A stretch of 64,000 bases of DNA from Euonymus europaeus (Eukaryota; Streptophyta; Magnoliopsida; Celastrales; Celastraceae): contig OY756961.1 in assembly GCA_963580455.1 (NCBI GenBank), positions 21,743,001-21,807,000 of the forward strand, in the 5' to 3' direction. A model generated the notes under the pieces. It worked only from the letters and a program-made list of their open reading frames with translations, was not told the origin of the DNA and ran no database searches. Both the position numbers and the translations under genes were made by a program. The first letter of the stretch is position 1. Every line of letters begins with the position of its first letter. This document shows, in pieces, positions 47,620 to 60,900 of this stretch.

Positions 47620-49149
47620 CAATGTTTTAATACCGTGCCGGTCATCGAACCGGTGTGATGACCGGTTCACGGTTCAACCGGCCGGCACGGACAAAAAGGA
47701 GATTTCACATCTTTTTACCATTTCTAAACATGTTTTGAGATGTTTTGAGTAAATCTAACCTATTTTAAGTAACATAAAGTTGTTTTGACACTTCATGGAT
47801 AAGAAATAACACAAACTATCTCACGTTTGCATTAAGTACACAAACTAAAAGGTAAAAACATCAAATTCAAGTTCAAAACATAATCAACATTCATTCCATA
47901 GAGAAAATTCAACTAAGATACGTCATGCTTTTCGGCATTCATCTCTCGCCTCATTCTTCTAGTCACTAAATGGCTTCCGTCAACTTCTTCTTCCTCACCA
48001 TCATCATCAATTAAATCCAACTCATTTGCAATAAAATCATCCACCTCACTTGCAACATTATACCCACCTTTGAATAACACAAAAACATATAGTGTTAATG
48101 ACTTAATCTTAAGAAATGCAAAATCAAAATACAAACACATAATTGCAACAAAGAAGAATCACCTTCATTAGAGACATTTTTTGGATTTGGAAGATAGTCC
48201 TCATTGTAAAGCATACCCTCTAATTTATCAATGTCAAGGAAAATTTGATTACTTTCCTCTTCCATAATCCAAAAGTCACACAGTTCACACTATCACAAAT
48301 TCATATAGTAACAAATCATATTAGGCTCACAATTCACAATTCACAAATCATATTAACATTTTAATTTTTAGCTCATCAATTTATAATTTGATAATTTCAG
48401 CCTTTCAGGTCATCACAGATTCAAGACATTTTAGGCTTTTATCCTCCATTGCTCCTCAGCCTCCTCTATGGCAAATTGATAGTATGGCTATAAGCTCAAA
48501 AATCAAAATCAAAACTCAAAAGATTCAAATCAAAAGACACCAAGTCACCAAACCAACACCAGCTCGGCAACTCCACTAAATAAACTAAAACAGACTAAAA
48601 GTCACTAAATTAGAATCAAAATTCAAAAGTAAATTCAAGCTCTTCATCTTGATTCAAGAGTAAGGAACCCATGGAATCATAGATGGTACTGCTTTTGTTT
48701 TGGAAGAACATAATTCAAATGCTGGCAGAGAGACTCCCTACAAGAAAGCTTGAACTCAGTTACTCACTTTGCTCTAACAGTCACAAACTCACAACAGATC
48801 ATTCAAATTTCAAAGGCTCTGGTCTAGCACAAACAAGAAACTTGGAAGTTGGAACCACTTACTGTTCTTGAAGTTGAAACACAGCGGCACACGGCGGCAG
48901 GAGCTCTTCCAGGCTCCAGCTACGAAATCAAACCACGGCGGCGTGAGAGCTTCTCGCCTCCTCCAGCGGCAGCTACCAGAAGGTCCAAAATCGCAAAATG
49001 AAACAACTGAGCAGACAGGGGTTTTCTCCATTTTTTATTTTTTTTGACCTAAATCGGGGAGCTCGGTTTAAATGTGTCTTCCAGACAGGTCACCAGTTCT
49101 CGATTCTATTGGTTCGACTGGCCGGTCCAGTCCGGCTCCAAAAACATTG
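47620..49149 (-). mobile_element. hAT-like element with 8-bp TSD
   Basis: CCTGAGAT (47612-47619) and TCTGAGAT (49150-49157) form an 8-bp duplication with one mismatch. The ends are inverted (CAATGTTTTAATACCG and the inverse of 'ccggctccaaaaacattg'), and GC-rich CCGGT motifs recur just inside both ends (47635-47690 and 49118-49138), as in hAT subterminal regions. The interior has a relic frame at 47930-48260. Confidence 0.8.
47930..48262 (-). pseudogene. possible C-terminus of a hAT transposase
   Basis: The minus strand reads FLDIDKLEGMLYNEDYLPNP (about 48240-48180). After an intron-like gap comes 'NVASEVDDFIANELDLIDDD' followed by an acidic run and 'VTRRMRREMNAEKHDV'. The segment 'LDIDKLEGMLYNE' resembles the tail after the dimerisation region of plant hAT transposases. 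No catalytic region or BED finger is present. The call depends mostly on the surrounding element. Confidence 0.4.
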
Positions 49150-49157
49150 TCTGAGAT

Positions 49158-51219
49158 GAGTCCGGTCGTTTTCTTTTTATAAGGGTCAAAATGTGTCTGG
49201 TTGAATTGTGATAGGATAGATATCCTGATTATTGAAATTGAATCGTGATCATAATCTTATCATTGAAATTCATGACCATAATCTTATCGTTAAGATATAC
49301 GATCATGATCTTAGACATTTGAATTTTATGTCATCCAATCCCATTTTTGTAGGGATGATATTTGATTTAGAGTTGTCTTCCATTTGATCATGAGGTATTT
49401 TCTCTATGTCATCTGTCATGTTGACTAAGAAGAAGAAAAATTCTCTTTATCACCAATACATATATAATAACAATGTTATTCAAACTAATATAATTTTCTA
49501 GGTTGACCATGGGGGTGATGGAGAGTGAACCTTTTTGAGCAAATTGAATGGTAGAAATTAAGAGCTCTTGAGTACTATGCATGTAACCAATTTGGAGTTG
49601 ACTAAGAAAACTGTCTTTTCATAATTTTTGGTCAAATATTTGTTTAGTGGTATTAATTTTGTAGTCTATATATATATATATATATATATATTGTGCTACA
49701 TATAGTTTTTTGTTTTCAGCCTTTTTTTTACGTGTAAACTTTGGTACTTGAATTAGGGTTATATATTGATAAAGTATGAAAATTTTAAGATAAGTGTCTG
49801 TATATTAACCCGTACGTGCACACGGGTGTGAAGACACGGTAAGCATGCGCATATATAAATATTTTCTGGTCATATTTTCTCAATAATTTTTTATGTGAAT
49901 ATATAATAATCTTGTGATTTACAAAAGTAATTAATGGACGGTAAAAAATATTGTAGGACAGTGAGATTGAATCGATTATAGAAAGAAAATATCAATGCAA
50001 TAATAAAATGACAATATGATACATTTTATACAAATTCATTGCTATCTCATGAACTTTATAGCTACTACTCGACCCACAAGAAGATTATATATATATATAC
50101 ACACACACACATATGCTCCAACAAAAACAACTAAGAATTCCACTTACTTCAACTGGACTGTCTTGGCCGAGAAAGATATGCAATTTAATTTGGTAACTTT
50201 CCCAAAACAAAATTCATAAACAATTCAAAGGAAAAATATATATTAAACGGGTTGAGTCAGGTCCTTTGATTTATAAATTAATGGTAGTTTAGTGACATAA
50301 TTTAAATTATCTGAACATCCATAATTTCATGCTTAATTTAACTTGTCCAAATTCTGTTCATCTTTACCAACTCAATTGCATGCTTTCTATATAAAAATCA
50401 AAGTAGAAAATATAATATAGTTAGATGGGATTGTGCTGTGTTGTGTCTTATTGGACCATCTTTCTTTTGGTTGACTTATATTGAAAATACTTTTTATCTC
50501 TACACAATTTTCTACCACAAAGAAACAAATTCAACAGGAATTTTGAGTATTAAATAAACAAATAGGATTACTTAGTGGGCACATGTCCTGTCACAGAAAC
50601 AAGTCATACTTGGTGGTGGGTTTGACATGGATCTTGACTCACTTTCATGAAACATTCCTTTTGGTTTTAATATTATATAATGTATGTATATATATAGATA
50701 TATAATATTATCACCAAACTTGCCAATATCTGAAAATACTGTTTCATTTCTTGTCTTCTTGTCCTTTTTTTTCTCAAAAGAATTTCATTTATTTTGTCAT
50801 TTTCCATGTGTTATTAAAAGTATATATTATCTTAATTAATCTTGGTGTATAAAGTGGGATCAATAAATAAATATGAAGAATTGTTTAGGTCTTACTTATA
50901 GATATGGGTTACTGTTGACATTATCGCTTCACAATTTCCAATCTTTAAACAGGCATGCCACAACATCATAATGGATCCAAGACTACATTTTTTTTTTAAA
51001 TTGCTTTTAATGAGTTCCGCTTAAATTTTGGGATATTAAGATTGTTCTACTCGCTAAATACATTTTTGACAAATCGCATAGTATTATCACTATGATAACC
51101 AACATCGATCATGTCCAAAATTGGCTTGGTTTTGTTTGCGTATCAGGTCATCAAGCTAGTAGTAAGGAAAATGACTTCTCGATCGTGCTTTAGTGATCTG
51201 CACGAAAATAAATGTAAGT
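49158..51219. other. intergenic, no gene seen
   Basis: AT-rich, with (TA)n near 49669-49691 and a TA/CA microsatellite near 50087-50112. No supported coding region. Confidence 0.6.
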
Positions 51220-51720
51220 TAAAGGGTCTCCAAGGTGAATCCTTAGAGGGAAGTTCCGGTGTTTAAACTAGTTGAAAATCTATTTAAAGAGTGAGGTGTG
51301 TTCGGTGGTCAGAGTTCTTATCACTAATAACAATCGAGAGTTAATAGTTAAGAATCGCTTACCTGGTGTTGGAGGTTCCTTTTATAAGAGTATGAGTGAG
51401 ATCTTTGAAGATGATTATTTGGAGGATGAATCTTCTCATGATCATCGGTTCCCTCTGGTGTTCGATCGCCCAAGGTTTCCAAGGCGACTCTGCTTGATTT
51501 TGTATTAAGATGTCTTTTTTTCTCGGGTGCATTGGTCGTTGACAACTGGAGTGTCTGCTGGAGACCTCATCCATGTCTTGATTGGCAGATCGATGTGGGT
51601 CTGTTCGATACCTCGATGATGAGTCAACTCGACATTTTTGCGCACGTGTCCTATCCCATGCCAAGTGTCATCATCTCAGTGGTGGTCATTTTCTGTATCA
51701 TCGCCAACAAAGAATGAACC
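51220..51720 (+). other. LTR-like fragment, unresolved
   Basis: Text such as 'ggtggtcagagttcttatca', 'cgcttacctggtgttggagg' and 'ccttttataagag' resembles LTR or leader sequence of plant Gypsy elements. Frames of 60-78 codons (51272-51508, 51532-51717) are open but show no known domain. I found no ends or TSD. Confidence 0.3.
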
Positions 51721-52567
51721 AGTTCAGTACATGACCTCATGTTTGCATCATGATATATCATATATGTGAGTTGTATATCAATAAAAATATATTTGATGGT
51801 TGTGATAAATACGTGTACTTTGAAGGAAATGTATCAAGTCATAAACTTTAGGATGGGCGGTGTAGAGAGAGAGAGCCTATTTTTAAAGGGTGTGAAGTGA
51901 ATGATTGTAGTATGAAAGTGAATCTAGATGGACCTACTATTTCAAGTCCTTGCATTCCCTTTCTTCACTCTTCATGATTAAATGTGTAAGGCCATTTCTG
52001 TTTAAATTACTCCTTTTTATAAAGGACTACAAATAAAGTGAGAATCCCCTAAAGATCTAGAGAGCCTTACTTCCTTGTTCACTACTGACACAGATCGAAC
52101 AAACTGATTAGCATAATCATATTATTCAAATTGAATAATTTAAAACACTAAACAAAGTGGCTTATTATGGAATAGGTTTAAACAAAGTGGGCTTACTGTG
52201 AAGAAATTTAAAATACAAGTCAACAAACTAATGGGCCCTCAAGAACCGAGACTAGTTCATAACACACACGAGTGTGATATTTTATATAAGTCTTCAGACT
52301 CTCCCACTTTCATTCTCTTGTACTTAAAAAAAAAACACTAATGGGCTGTCAATTGCCTCCTTGGGCATCTGCTAGCCAGTAGCCACTAAAAGCAATTGGA
52401 CTTGCATGTTGTGTGAAGCAAACATGAAACCATAATGGGCCTGGGCCCATTACAGAGTTGATATCTCGGGCCGGACTGGATGATGAAAAACGGGCCTAAC
52501 TAAGTCTGGGCCTGGAGTAGTTTAATATCTTTTGCGACCCCGGTGACTCGCACGACGGACAACGGCG

Positions 52568-55500
52568 ATGGATCTTCTGAGCAGCGCCTATGCCTCAGAC
52601 GACGAACCCGAAACCCTGCCGGGGCCAAAAGCCGTGTACAAGCCCGACCAAGTTGCAATATTTCCTCCTTCGAAACGAGCCAGGCCCAATTACCCGTATC
52701 CCCCGCTCAACAATCCTCACCATGGTTATCGGTCGCACTCCCCTTCGACGGTTCGACGACAAGCTCCGATTGGTGGAAGGTACGTGTCCAAGCGTGAACG
52801 AGCACTCTCGGATTCGGTTTCTCAAGTTCCGTTACTGAGCCCGGATCCTAATTGGGATACTCCCCTCTCCTCTTCGCCTGGTAGGCTTTCTTTGCTTGTG
52901 TTTTGTTTTTCTAATATGCTCAAGTTAACGATTTAATAATTTACTTGTTCGAATCTCTTGAAAATTTGAACGGACTAATTGACGAAGTTTAACTTTGAAG
53001 TAGATGAGATAATGCTGATTTTAGTATGCTATTATTGTGCTAACTGTGAGAAAGGTTGTGATAAGTAGCTTAGATGGTCATATGGAGGGTTGAAAATTAC
53101 GTGTTGTAGTTACGTTGGCCACTTAACTTTGAAAGATTTTTTTTTTATCATGTTCATTGTAACTCTATTTATTTGGCGAGGATTAGATCATAGGGACTTT
53201 CAGGAGCTGGAGCTTTCTAGTCAAAGACTTATTTTTGATAATGTTCTTAATGTTGTGGGTAATTGGGGGGAGTAATACGAATTCATTTAGATTCTCAAGA
53301 GCGACTCTTGATGAAATTAAGCAGCTCCACATTTGATCCATGTTTGAACAAAAAAAGATGATAAGATCAGCGATTATGAATCAGTTAAGCTGTGTAACAC
53401 TAACATTATTAGAAACAGGAATTGTATAGTTCTGGGTGCCGTAAACATGGAATCATAGATAAGCCCGGGAGTCCCATTAAGAGAATTGACGAGAATCATT
53501 GCTTTGATATAAGTAGAGTGCTCAGTTCTTCTTGCTGGTATTTGACTAGAAAAAGATCTGTCATAGTTGGAAGTGCAATTTTGAGGGGGATCAACTAGAT
53601 TATTTTGATATCTTTCAATTAAGGCCGCCTAGTGGCCCAGCTGGCCATATTCCTGAATAGAGCAGTAAGCTTGTTGTATGTTGGCTGCCGGCTCAAAACT
53701 CTTCAAACTCTATAAATGTGAATCCAAGTGAAGATTTTTTTGGGGTTTCCCCTATTCCCAGCTTGCTGCATCATACATCTGGCATAGTGATAAATGAGCT
53801 AGGCGTAGCTAGTGTCATTCTGTATGAGTGATGCACTGCATCCAATGGTGAAGGAGACTTCCTGTGATGGATTCTCACTAGTTTCTCATATGAATTCGTG
53901 CAGGTGACTCAGACATATTGTTTGAGATAAGGGGTCTAATGATGATGATCTTTTAACCAGTACTTGTCTCCAATAGATAGGTGGGCCATCCGATTAGAAG
54001 GCTCAAGGCTGGCTTAATCACTAATTTTAAACTAGCAAGAAATATTCTTTGCATAAAGGGAGAGCTTTAAGTGTTGCATTGTATTTGAAACAAATGCTGA
54101 ATTAGCTCCTAGTTTTCATAAATTTGACCCATGGGAACCGTCTCTCTGTAATTTTGGGATAGGTTTAGACACAAGAATGCTCTATCTTTAAGTTTGTTGT
54201 CTAGTATTATGTATGAAAGTTCAGGCCATGGTCCTCCCTTGGTCTTCAATTTTTCTTTTCCAAACAATACCTCATTTTTACGCTTTGGAGATGGGATGTT
54301 TCCTTGCACTAGTAATGATGCATAAATGTTTCTGATGGCTCAGAATTTTGTTGAGGAAAAGATACTTCATTGTGGTAAAAATAAGATGAGGAATTGTTGA
54401 TCGCTTGTTGCTTGTTACTGCATTCATCCGTATATTTTTAGGTGGAATTGGCCTAATGGCACGGGTGCATGTTTGAATTTGAGTAACATTTTACAAATGA
54501 GTACATGAATATTCATATTCTTTTGTAGAGAAATGAAACAATAGAAGTTAAAACCCTGTGCTAAAATCCTGACAGAAAATTGTCGAAATTTGTGAGCGAG
54601 CCTGTTACATATTCCAATGCCTCCATGCTAAGCTGTAAAAGCTCTCAATTGACAATCATTGAAATTTCACCAAATCAATGACTATATATACTTTTACATT
54701 GTTACTGGCTGAAACCAATAAAGATTATGTCAGTTTATCTTTAATAAGTGCATATATTGTGTATTTTCCCTGTTGGAAGTAAACATTAAACTTACGGGTT
54801 TTCATATGCAATTGTGTGGTCAATGAGTTAAGAAAAACATGATTTGGATGTCCATGTGCGTCCGTGACCTTTTGTCAAATCATTCTCTGGATGTGGTCAT
54901 ATGCCACGTATATATATATATGTAACTTATTTCTTCCAGTAACTGAGGTGCTTGTCCTTGTTCTCATCCCTAGGAAGTATTAAGGATTCAGATCTACCCC
55001 AAAATATTTTTTCAATGTTGAGACATCAAAGGAAGGGCTACAAACAACGAATCCAGATATCAGAAAGGCTGTCTATAGAGCTGCATTATCACACAAAGGC
55101 TGTCAATGCCTTAAACTGGTCACCTAGCCATGGTATGTTCACCTTGTTGAGACCCTTTCATCTATTTCATTATCTCTTGAATCTTCCTTGTATGTATTGT
55201 TGTCTGAGCTGAGTTGCAAGTTGTTCTTCTCATGCTTCTCTGATTTCAAATTTTATGTCTATTGTTCTTCTTATGCTTCTGAAACCTTTTTGGACTTTCT
55301 TAACGGCATTGTCGTTTTATGAGCTGTATAATTGTATGCATATTTCCTGCCTGATTGATATGTTGATTCTAGTTAGTTTGCAGCTCATCTTCTTGCTTCT
55401 GCTGGAATGGATGGCACGGTCTGCATATGGAATGTGTGGAGCAGAGATCAGAAATTAGCTCGTGCATATAGATTTCACTGTGCAGCAGTAAAGGACGTAA

Positions 55501-57903
55501 AGTTTTCACAGCAAGGATTGTTTCTACTGTCCTGTGGTTACGACAACTCATCTAGGTTAGTTGATGTTGAAAAGGGGATAGAGACTCAGATTTTTAAGGA
55601 GGATCAGGCTGTTGGAGTTTCTAAGTTCCATCCGGACAATTCCAACCTCTTCCTTTCTGGGGGTTCAAAGGGCCTTCTTAAACTATGGGATATCAGAACT
55701 GGGAAAGTAATCCATGAGTATGCTCGAGGTCTAGGCTCAATCCTTGATATTGAATTTATGGTGAATGGGAAGCAATTTATCTCGTCTAGTGATGTCTCTG
55801 GAAGCAATGTTAGTGAAAATTCGATAATTGTTTGGGACACCACACGACAGGTTCCACTGTCTAATCAGGTGATATACTCCTTCCACCTCGTGCTCCTTTT
55901 CATTTTTAAGAGTTTCTTACTGCTCATTGACCATTATTTGTCCTTTGCAAACTCTTGAAATTATTGAATTAAACACTGTTAACTGCTGAAATAGGTACAT
56001 TTATTCAGTAGAGATGGCAAGAGTCTGTGTTTAGCCACAAAATAGTTCGGCGGTATGATATATCTAACTCATTCTTTTCCTCTTGTGGAAATGCTCTCGC
56101 GGGAAACAAATTGTACTATAGCTTTTTGTTTAGTTCTTAGTTTTGGAAAATCATGATCTAATTGCACTTTTCAAGTACACTTGCTAATAGAATACAGGCG
56201 TTATTTCCATCTTATGCCTTGCACCTTATGTTTGGCATTTGAGTGAAATTAAATTATATATATAGTTAGAATTACATGATTTGAAAGTTATAAGGATATA
56301 CAAAAATATGCGTACACGTATTTGTGTCAATAAATCTCCTTCGATATATATCATAAATTCATCTTGAAGTTGGCATAGTGGATATAATGACGTTAAATGG
56401 GTTAGAAGTATATAGAGTTTGATATAATTGTGTTATTTTTTCTGCCCTATATCATTTCGGCTACATCCCATAGAAATAACTTGTTCACTGTGAAAGCATA
56501 CCAAGTTGGGCTTCCCCCTTCTTCTCAACAGCGTTCATTCATGGTAACTTGTTTATTGAGGCATATAATCGCAGCTAGTTACTTTGACACCATTTTCTTT
56601 CATTAGAATTGAGCTAGATCTCTTATAAATGACTTGTTTACAATAAACATTTTCTTTCCAAGTTCACTATCCAATCATGGAACATTTCTTTTCATTATGG
56701 CCTGACTAGATGCCGTTCTTTTCTGAAAAATCTTTTAATGCGACTTATATTGACTTGTAGAATTGAGCTACATCCTGTAGAAATGACATCTTTTCAATGG
56801 AAACATTTTCTTTCCAAGTTCACTATCCAATCATGGAACATTTATTTTCATTATGACCTGACTAGATGCCGTTCTTTTTTTAAAAATCTTTTAACACGAC
56901 TTATATTGGACAGAATTCTTCTGATCCAGGAAAGCTTGTACCTTTTTTTTATTTTTTTTATTTCATCCTAATTCATTTGATGGTGGGGGTGGGGCTGGTG
57001 GGAGATATACAAATCACTTCAGTCCTTTCTAAGATTTCCAAGTTTTATGGTGTAAAATGTAAATCAAGAATTGATAAGAGTCGTCATATGAAAATGTCCA
57101 TTGGATGGTGACTATGTATTCCATTATGCTGACACATTTTTTGTCGAGATGAGGGATACTTCCACTTTATGTCCAGTTTTTCGTTGTTTTTTCATATGAT
57201 GTAGAAATGACCACGAAGCGTTATTTTCATTTTGTTCCAATCATGGTAAGCATGATTAGAAATATAATATGAACCTACGATCATAGCTAAAGATAATGCC
57301 TACCTGTAGTGACAACTGACTTGGATATGCAATTGCGAGTGAGAGAATGTTGTTTACCTTCTATTTACCATATAAGTATGGTTAGAACTTTCAATATTTC
57401 TGATTCATTTCTCATCTTGCTGAAACATCAACTGCCTTCAGGTCATTTAAGTACCAATATTTTTAGTTAACAACTTTGCTTGCTGATCTCTTCCGTCATT
57501 GATAATAATGCTTCTATTTCTTGTATATCAGATTTATGTGGAAGCCTATACATGTCCTTGTATTCAGCATCATCCTTTGGATCCAACTTTTGTCGCCCAG
57601 TCAAATGGAAACTACATTGCAATCTTCTCTTCGAATCCCCCTTTCAAGCTAGATAAGTACAAAAGATATGAAAGCCATGGGGTTTCTGGGTTCCCCATCA
57701 AGTGCAATTTCAGTCGTGATGGGGAGAAGCTCGTCTCTGGCTCTTCCGATGGGTTTATCTATTTTTACGACTACAAATCATCAGAACTTGTCAGTAAAAT
57801 CAAGGCATATGAGCAAGCCTGCATAGACGTTGCTTTCCATCCTGTGATTCCTAATGTACTTGCTGCATGTAGTTGGAATGGAAATGTATCAATCTTGGAG
57901 TGA
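52568..57903 (+). CDS. WD40-repeat protein, WDR25/Prp17-like
   Basis: Exons 52568-52880, 54974-55132, 55384-55868 and 57532-57903 join to 442 aa; all introns are GT-AG. Residues 1-104 are a Pro/Ser-rich, probably disordered N-terminus (MDLLSSAYASDDEPETLPGP). From about residue 140 seven WD-type blades follow: KAVNALNWSPSH...GTVCIWN, AAVKDVKFSQQG, AVGVSKFHPDNS...LLKLWDI, ILDIEFMVNGKQ...IIVWDT, CIQHHPLDPTFVA, FPIKCNFSRDGEK...FIYFYDY and ACIDVAFHPVIPN. The last blade ends at the C-terminus (CSWNGNVSILE). The layout fits WDR25, a relative of the splicing factor CDC40/Prp17; the function in plants is not established. In Arabidopsis the similar gene At5g54520 lies near FQR1. The beta-propeller suggests a scaffold role, probably nuclear. 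Confidence 0.9.
56606..56912 (+). repeat. 154-bp tandem duplication in WD40 gene intron 3
   Basis: 'gaattgagcta' begins units at 56606 and 56760. The two share most bases through 'tccaatcatggaacattt' and 'agatgccgttctttt'. A shorter related piece lies at 56459-56490. Purely intronic. Confidence 0.8.
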
Positions 57904-60900
57904 GTTTTTCCTTGCACTTGATTTCTGGTTCAAGTAAAGCAGAGGAAACAAAACAGCAATGGATAAGAAGTTGAAAGGAGGGAAAATGCCATTTTTTCAG
58001 GAACTGCTGCTGCTTGCACTCTTTTCAAAACATTGATGTTAAAATGTCACAATAGATTATACTTGAATTGTCAGGTCAAACAAATATTTGCAGTTACTGT
58101 GTCTTGTATATTTTCTTAGAAACCAACTGTCTGGCTACCCAAGGTTATAACTTTTGATCCAACCTTTCAGCATATACAGTACACTGTCTATGCTCCTTTG
58201 TTGGTGCATCTGAATAACATCATTCTCTGTTAGATCCCAACAGTCTATGGAGTATGACAATTGCTATTGTGGGGAGACAGATAATTAGCTCTTGTTCATG
58301 TCTAAGTACCCCTAGCCCACATCTACCAATACATATAAACCACATACACGTATATATATATATTTGGAGGTGGTTGTGGGGGGCAGTACACAAAAGTGCT
58401 TATGTTATCTTCCACCTCCATTCATGAGAAAAAAGAGGTGAGTGAGGAGGGGCCAAAAAAACTTAAGTTCCCCTTTTGCCCATTCTTCATGGGTTGGTCA
58501 AATTGTAACGTAACAAGACACACCACCTCTCACAAACATAAAAACATAAGTCAAAAGATTAGGATGAAGAAAAAAAATACTATTAAGAAAAACATGGCTG
58601 TCTCCTCCAATATTATTATTCATATATATAGCACTAACTAGACAAATTTAGGGTTTCTTCATAAATGGTCCACAATCCCTCTTAAACCCTATTTGGCTAT
58701 TTGAGTGAGGAACACAGTCATGCACACCTATTTTGCCTGTACATGTATTTTTATTATTATTATTATTCAACTTTCCATATGAATATGTTCCCCACCTTTC
58801 ATGGTTTTTTCAAAATCCAAAAAAAAAATAAAAAAATTACGAAAATCTAACATCTATGATCTTTCTATTTGTCACATCATTAAAAATAGTATTGAAAAAG
58901 TGATGGAGACCAAGAAAGAAAAAAAAATTGTGTGCTCCCCCTATTAGTCGATATGTGTGCAATGATGACCTAAAAAGAGTACTTTGTGGTCAAGCGGGTG
59001 TTCGCACCATGGTGGACCCAATTGGCTAGCCCAAAAGGAGACATGAAACGATGGGCTCAAAAGGGTTGAACCCCTAAGCTAATTTTAGCAAATTGATGAT
59101 CTCCAATGGATTTGACATGAGCTTCATGTGGTCTAAGACTCTAAATCCACTTTCATGGGTACATATGCCTTTTAAATTAATTAAATAATTAATAAGGGAG
59201 CACAGATTAAACTGACATTTACAAAAGAAATCTAGGACAGCTTAACGATGGAGAATTGTTGCTTTTGGAATCACCCATCAAAAATTAAATAATCATATAA
59301 TCTTCTTTTAAGTGGGATTTTCTCTTCACTTTTTTTTTCTTGATCAATCTTGTCATGAATATAATCAAAATGTTTGTTCATGTAACATATCATGATCATC
59401 AACAGGAATCCAATCCTGACCCTAAAAGTAGCCGACAGACTCTTTTTGTGTTGTTACTACATGTGATTTTGTGGCCACAACCCAAGTCACCCTCATTTAA
59501 TTGGTTAGGTTCTTCCTTTTATCTTTCAAAAAAATCTTAAAATTTGAGTCGGTTTGATAGAGAGTATGTCTGACAACTGATGACGCGGATGTGGCGAAGA
59601 TAGTGAAACATGAATACGCTTGTATTCAGCACCTTCGACTTCCTCTCCGCCAATGCAATGCACCTTTGTCGCGTATTTAGTATGTCACCAGGGCTTACGT
59701 GCCTCAAGAAACGTCTTTTTACTGAATTTATGGACGATTAAGTTTCGCTATTCAATGGGGATTGGTTGCTGCGTTCGTGGCATGGCTCTCTCTCCCTCTC
59801 TTTTTTTTAAATGTCTTTGACCTGATTGTATTAAGTTACTCATATGAAAATAGGTAATTGAGGTTCATAGACACTCGATCCACCATAAATATGGATTACA
59901 ATCAAGTGGACTAAAGAAACACAAACACAGTCATCTCCAGATATTCACCAATGACACAATATTACACCTGGACCTCATCAAACGACCGCCAATGATTTCG
60001 TACTCCACCAATTTATATGCCAAAAAATAGAGACTAAAGAAAAAAATGACACATATTACAACTTGGATGTACAGTATAAATCTAAACTTCCTAAGATGTG
60101 AGAATCTCATTGTTCGAGGCCGATTATATGTCGCTAGAGCACACCAAAAATACAAATAATCGAAGATCTACGACGGATGGAGAAGATATAAATCTGGAAG
60201 AGAGAACCCCTATAAAATATTTAATTCAAACAAAAAATATGAAATCGATAAAAAAAATCATATCTATGTAAAGAAAGAGACAGTAAAAGAGGAACAGGGG
60301 CTGGGAGAGAACGAGACGGTTACTTGATTTAGGTTTTATTAGGCCTATGTGGCACGCCTATCTTAATTAGGCTAATAGTTCTTCTTTTAAAAAAATTTAG
60401 TGAATCTGTATTCGAATTTTATTAATATATATAAGTTTGACACAGTAAGCACCAATCATAGCATATTGTTTGAATGTTCTTAATTCTTTCCATATTTGGA
60501 ATTATATTCCCTTATACATAAGGTATATGGCCCATGTAGAGCCCTTGAACTTTTAAGTGTTTATGTACACTTCTTTCTTTCTTTCTTATATACACATATA
60601 TAATTTTTTTAGTATGTATATATGTACATTTTTTTATGAACATGTCCCCAGCTAGTTAAACTAGGGTGTTTTTTTTTATTTGTTATAATCATATCATAGA
60701 AAAGTTATTTAATCTATGAGGCAATAGTTGATTCAAGCCACCAATTGATTTGGTCTAGAAAGTGAGACCAGCTAGCTAGAACAACTTTGCTTTTCATTAA
60801 TTCTAATAGTATAAGATTTGATTCGAATTTCAAGCTTTTTTTTTTTTGGGGGGGGGGAGGGAAGATGACTTTCCTTTTATGTTTAATTGTAATCCTATAT

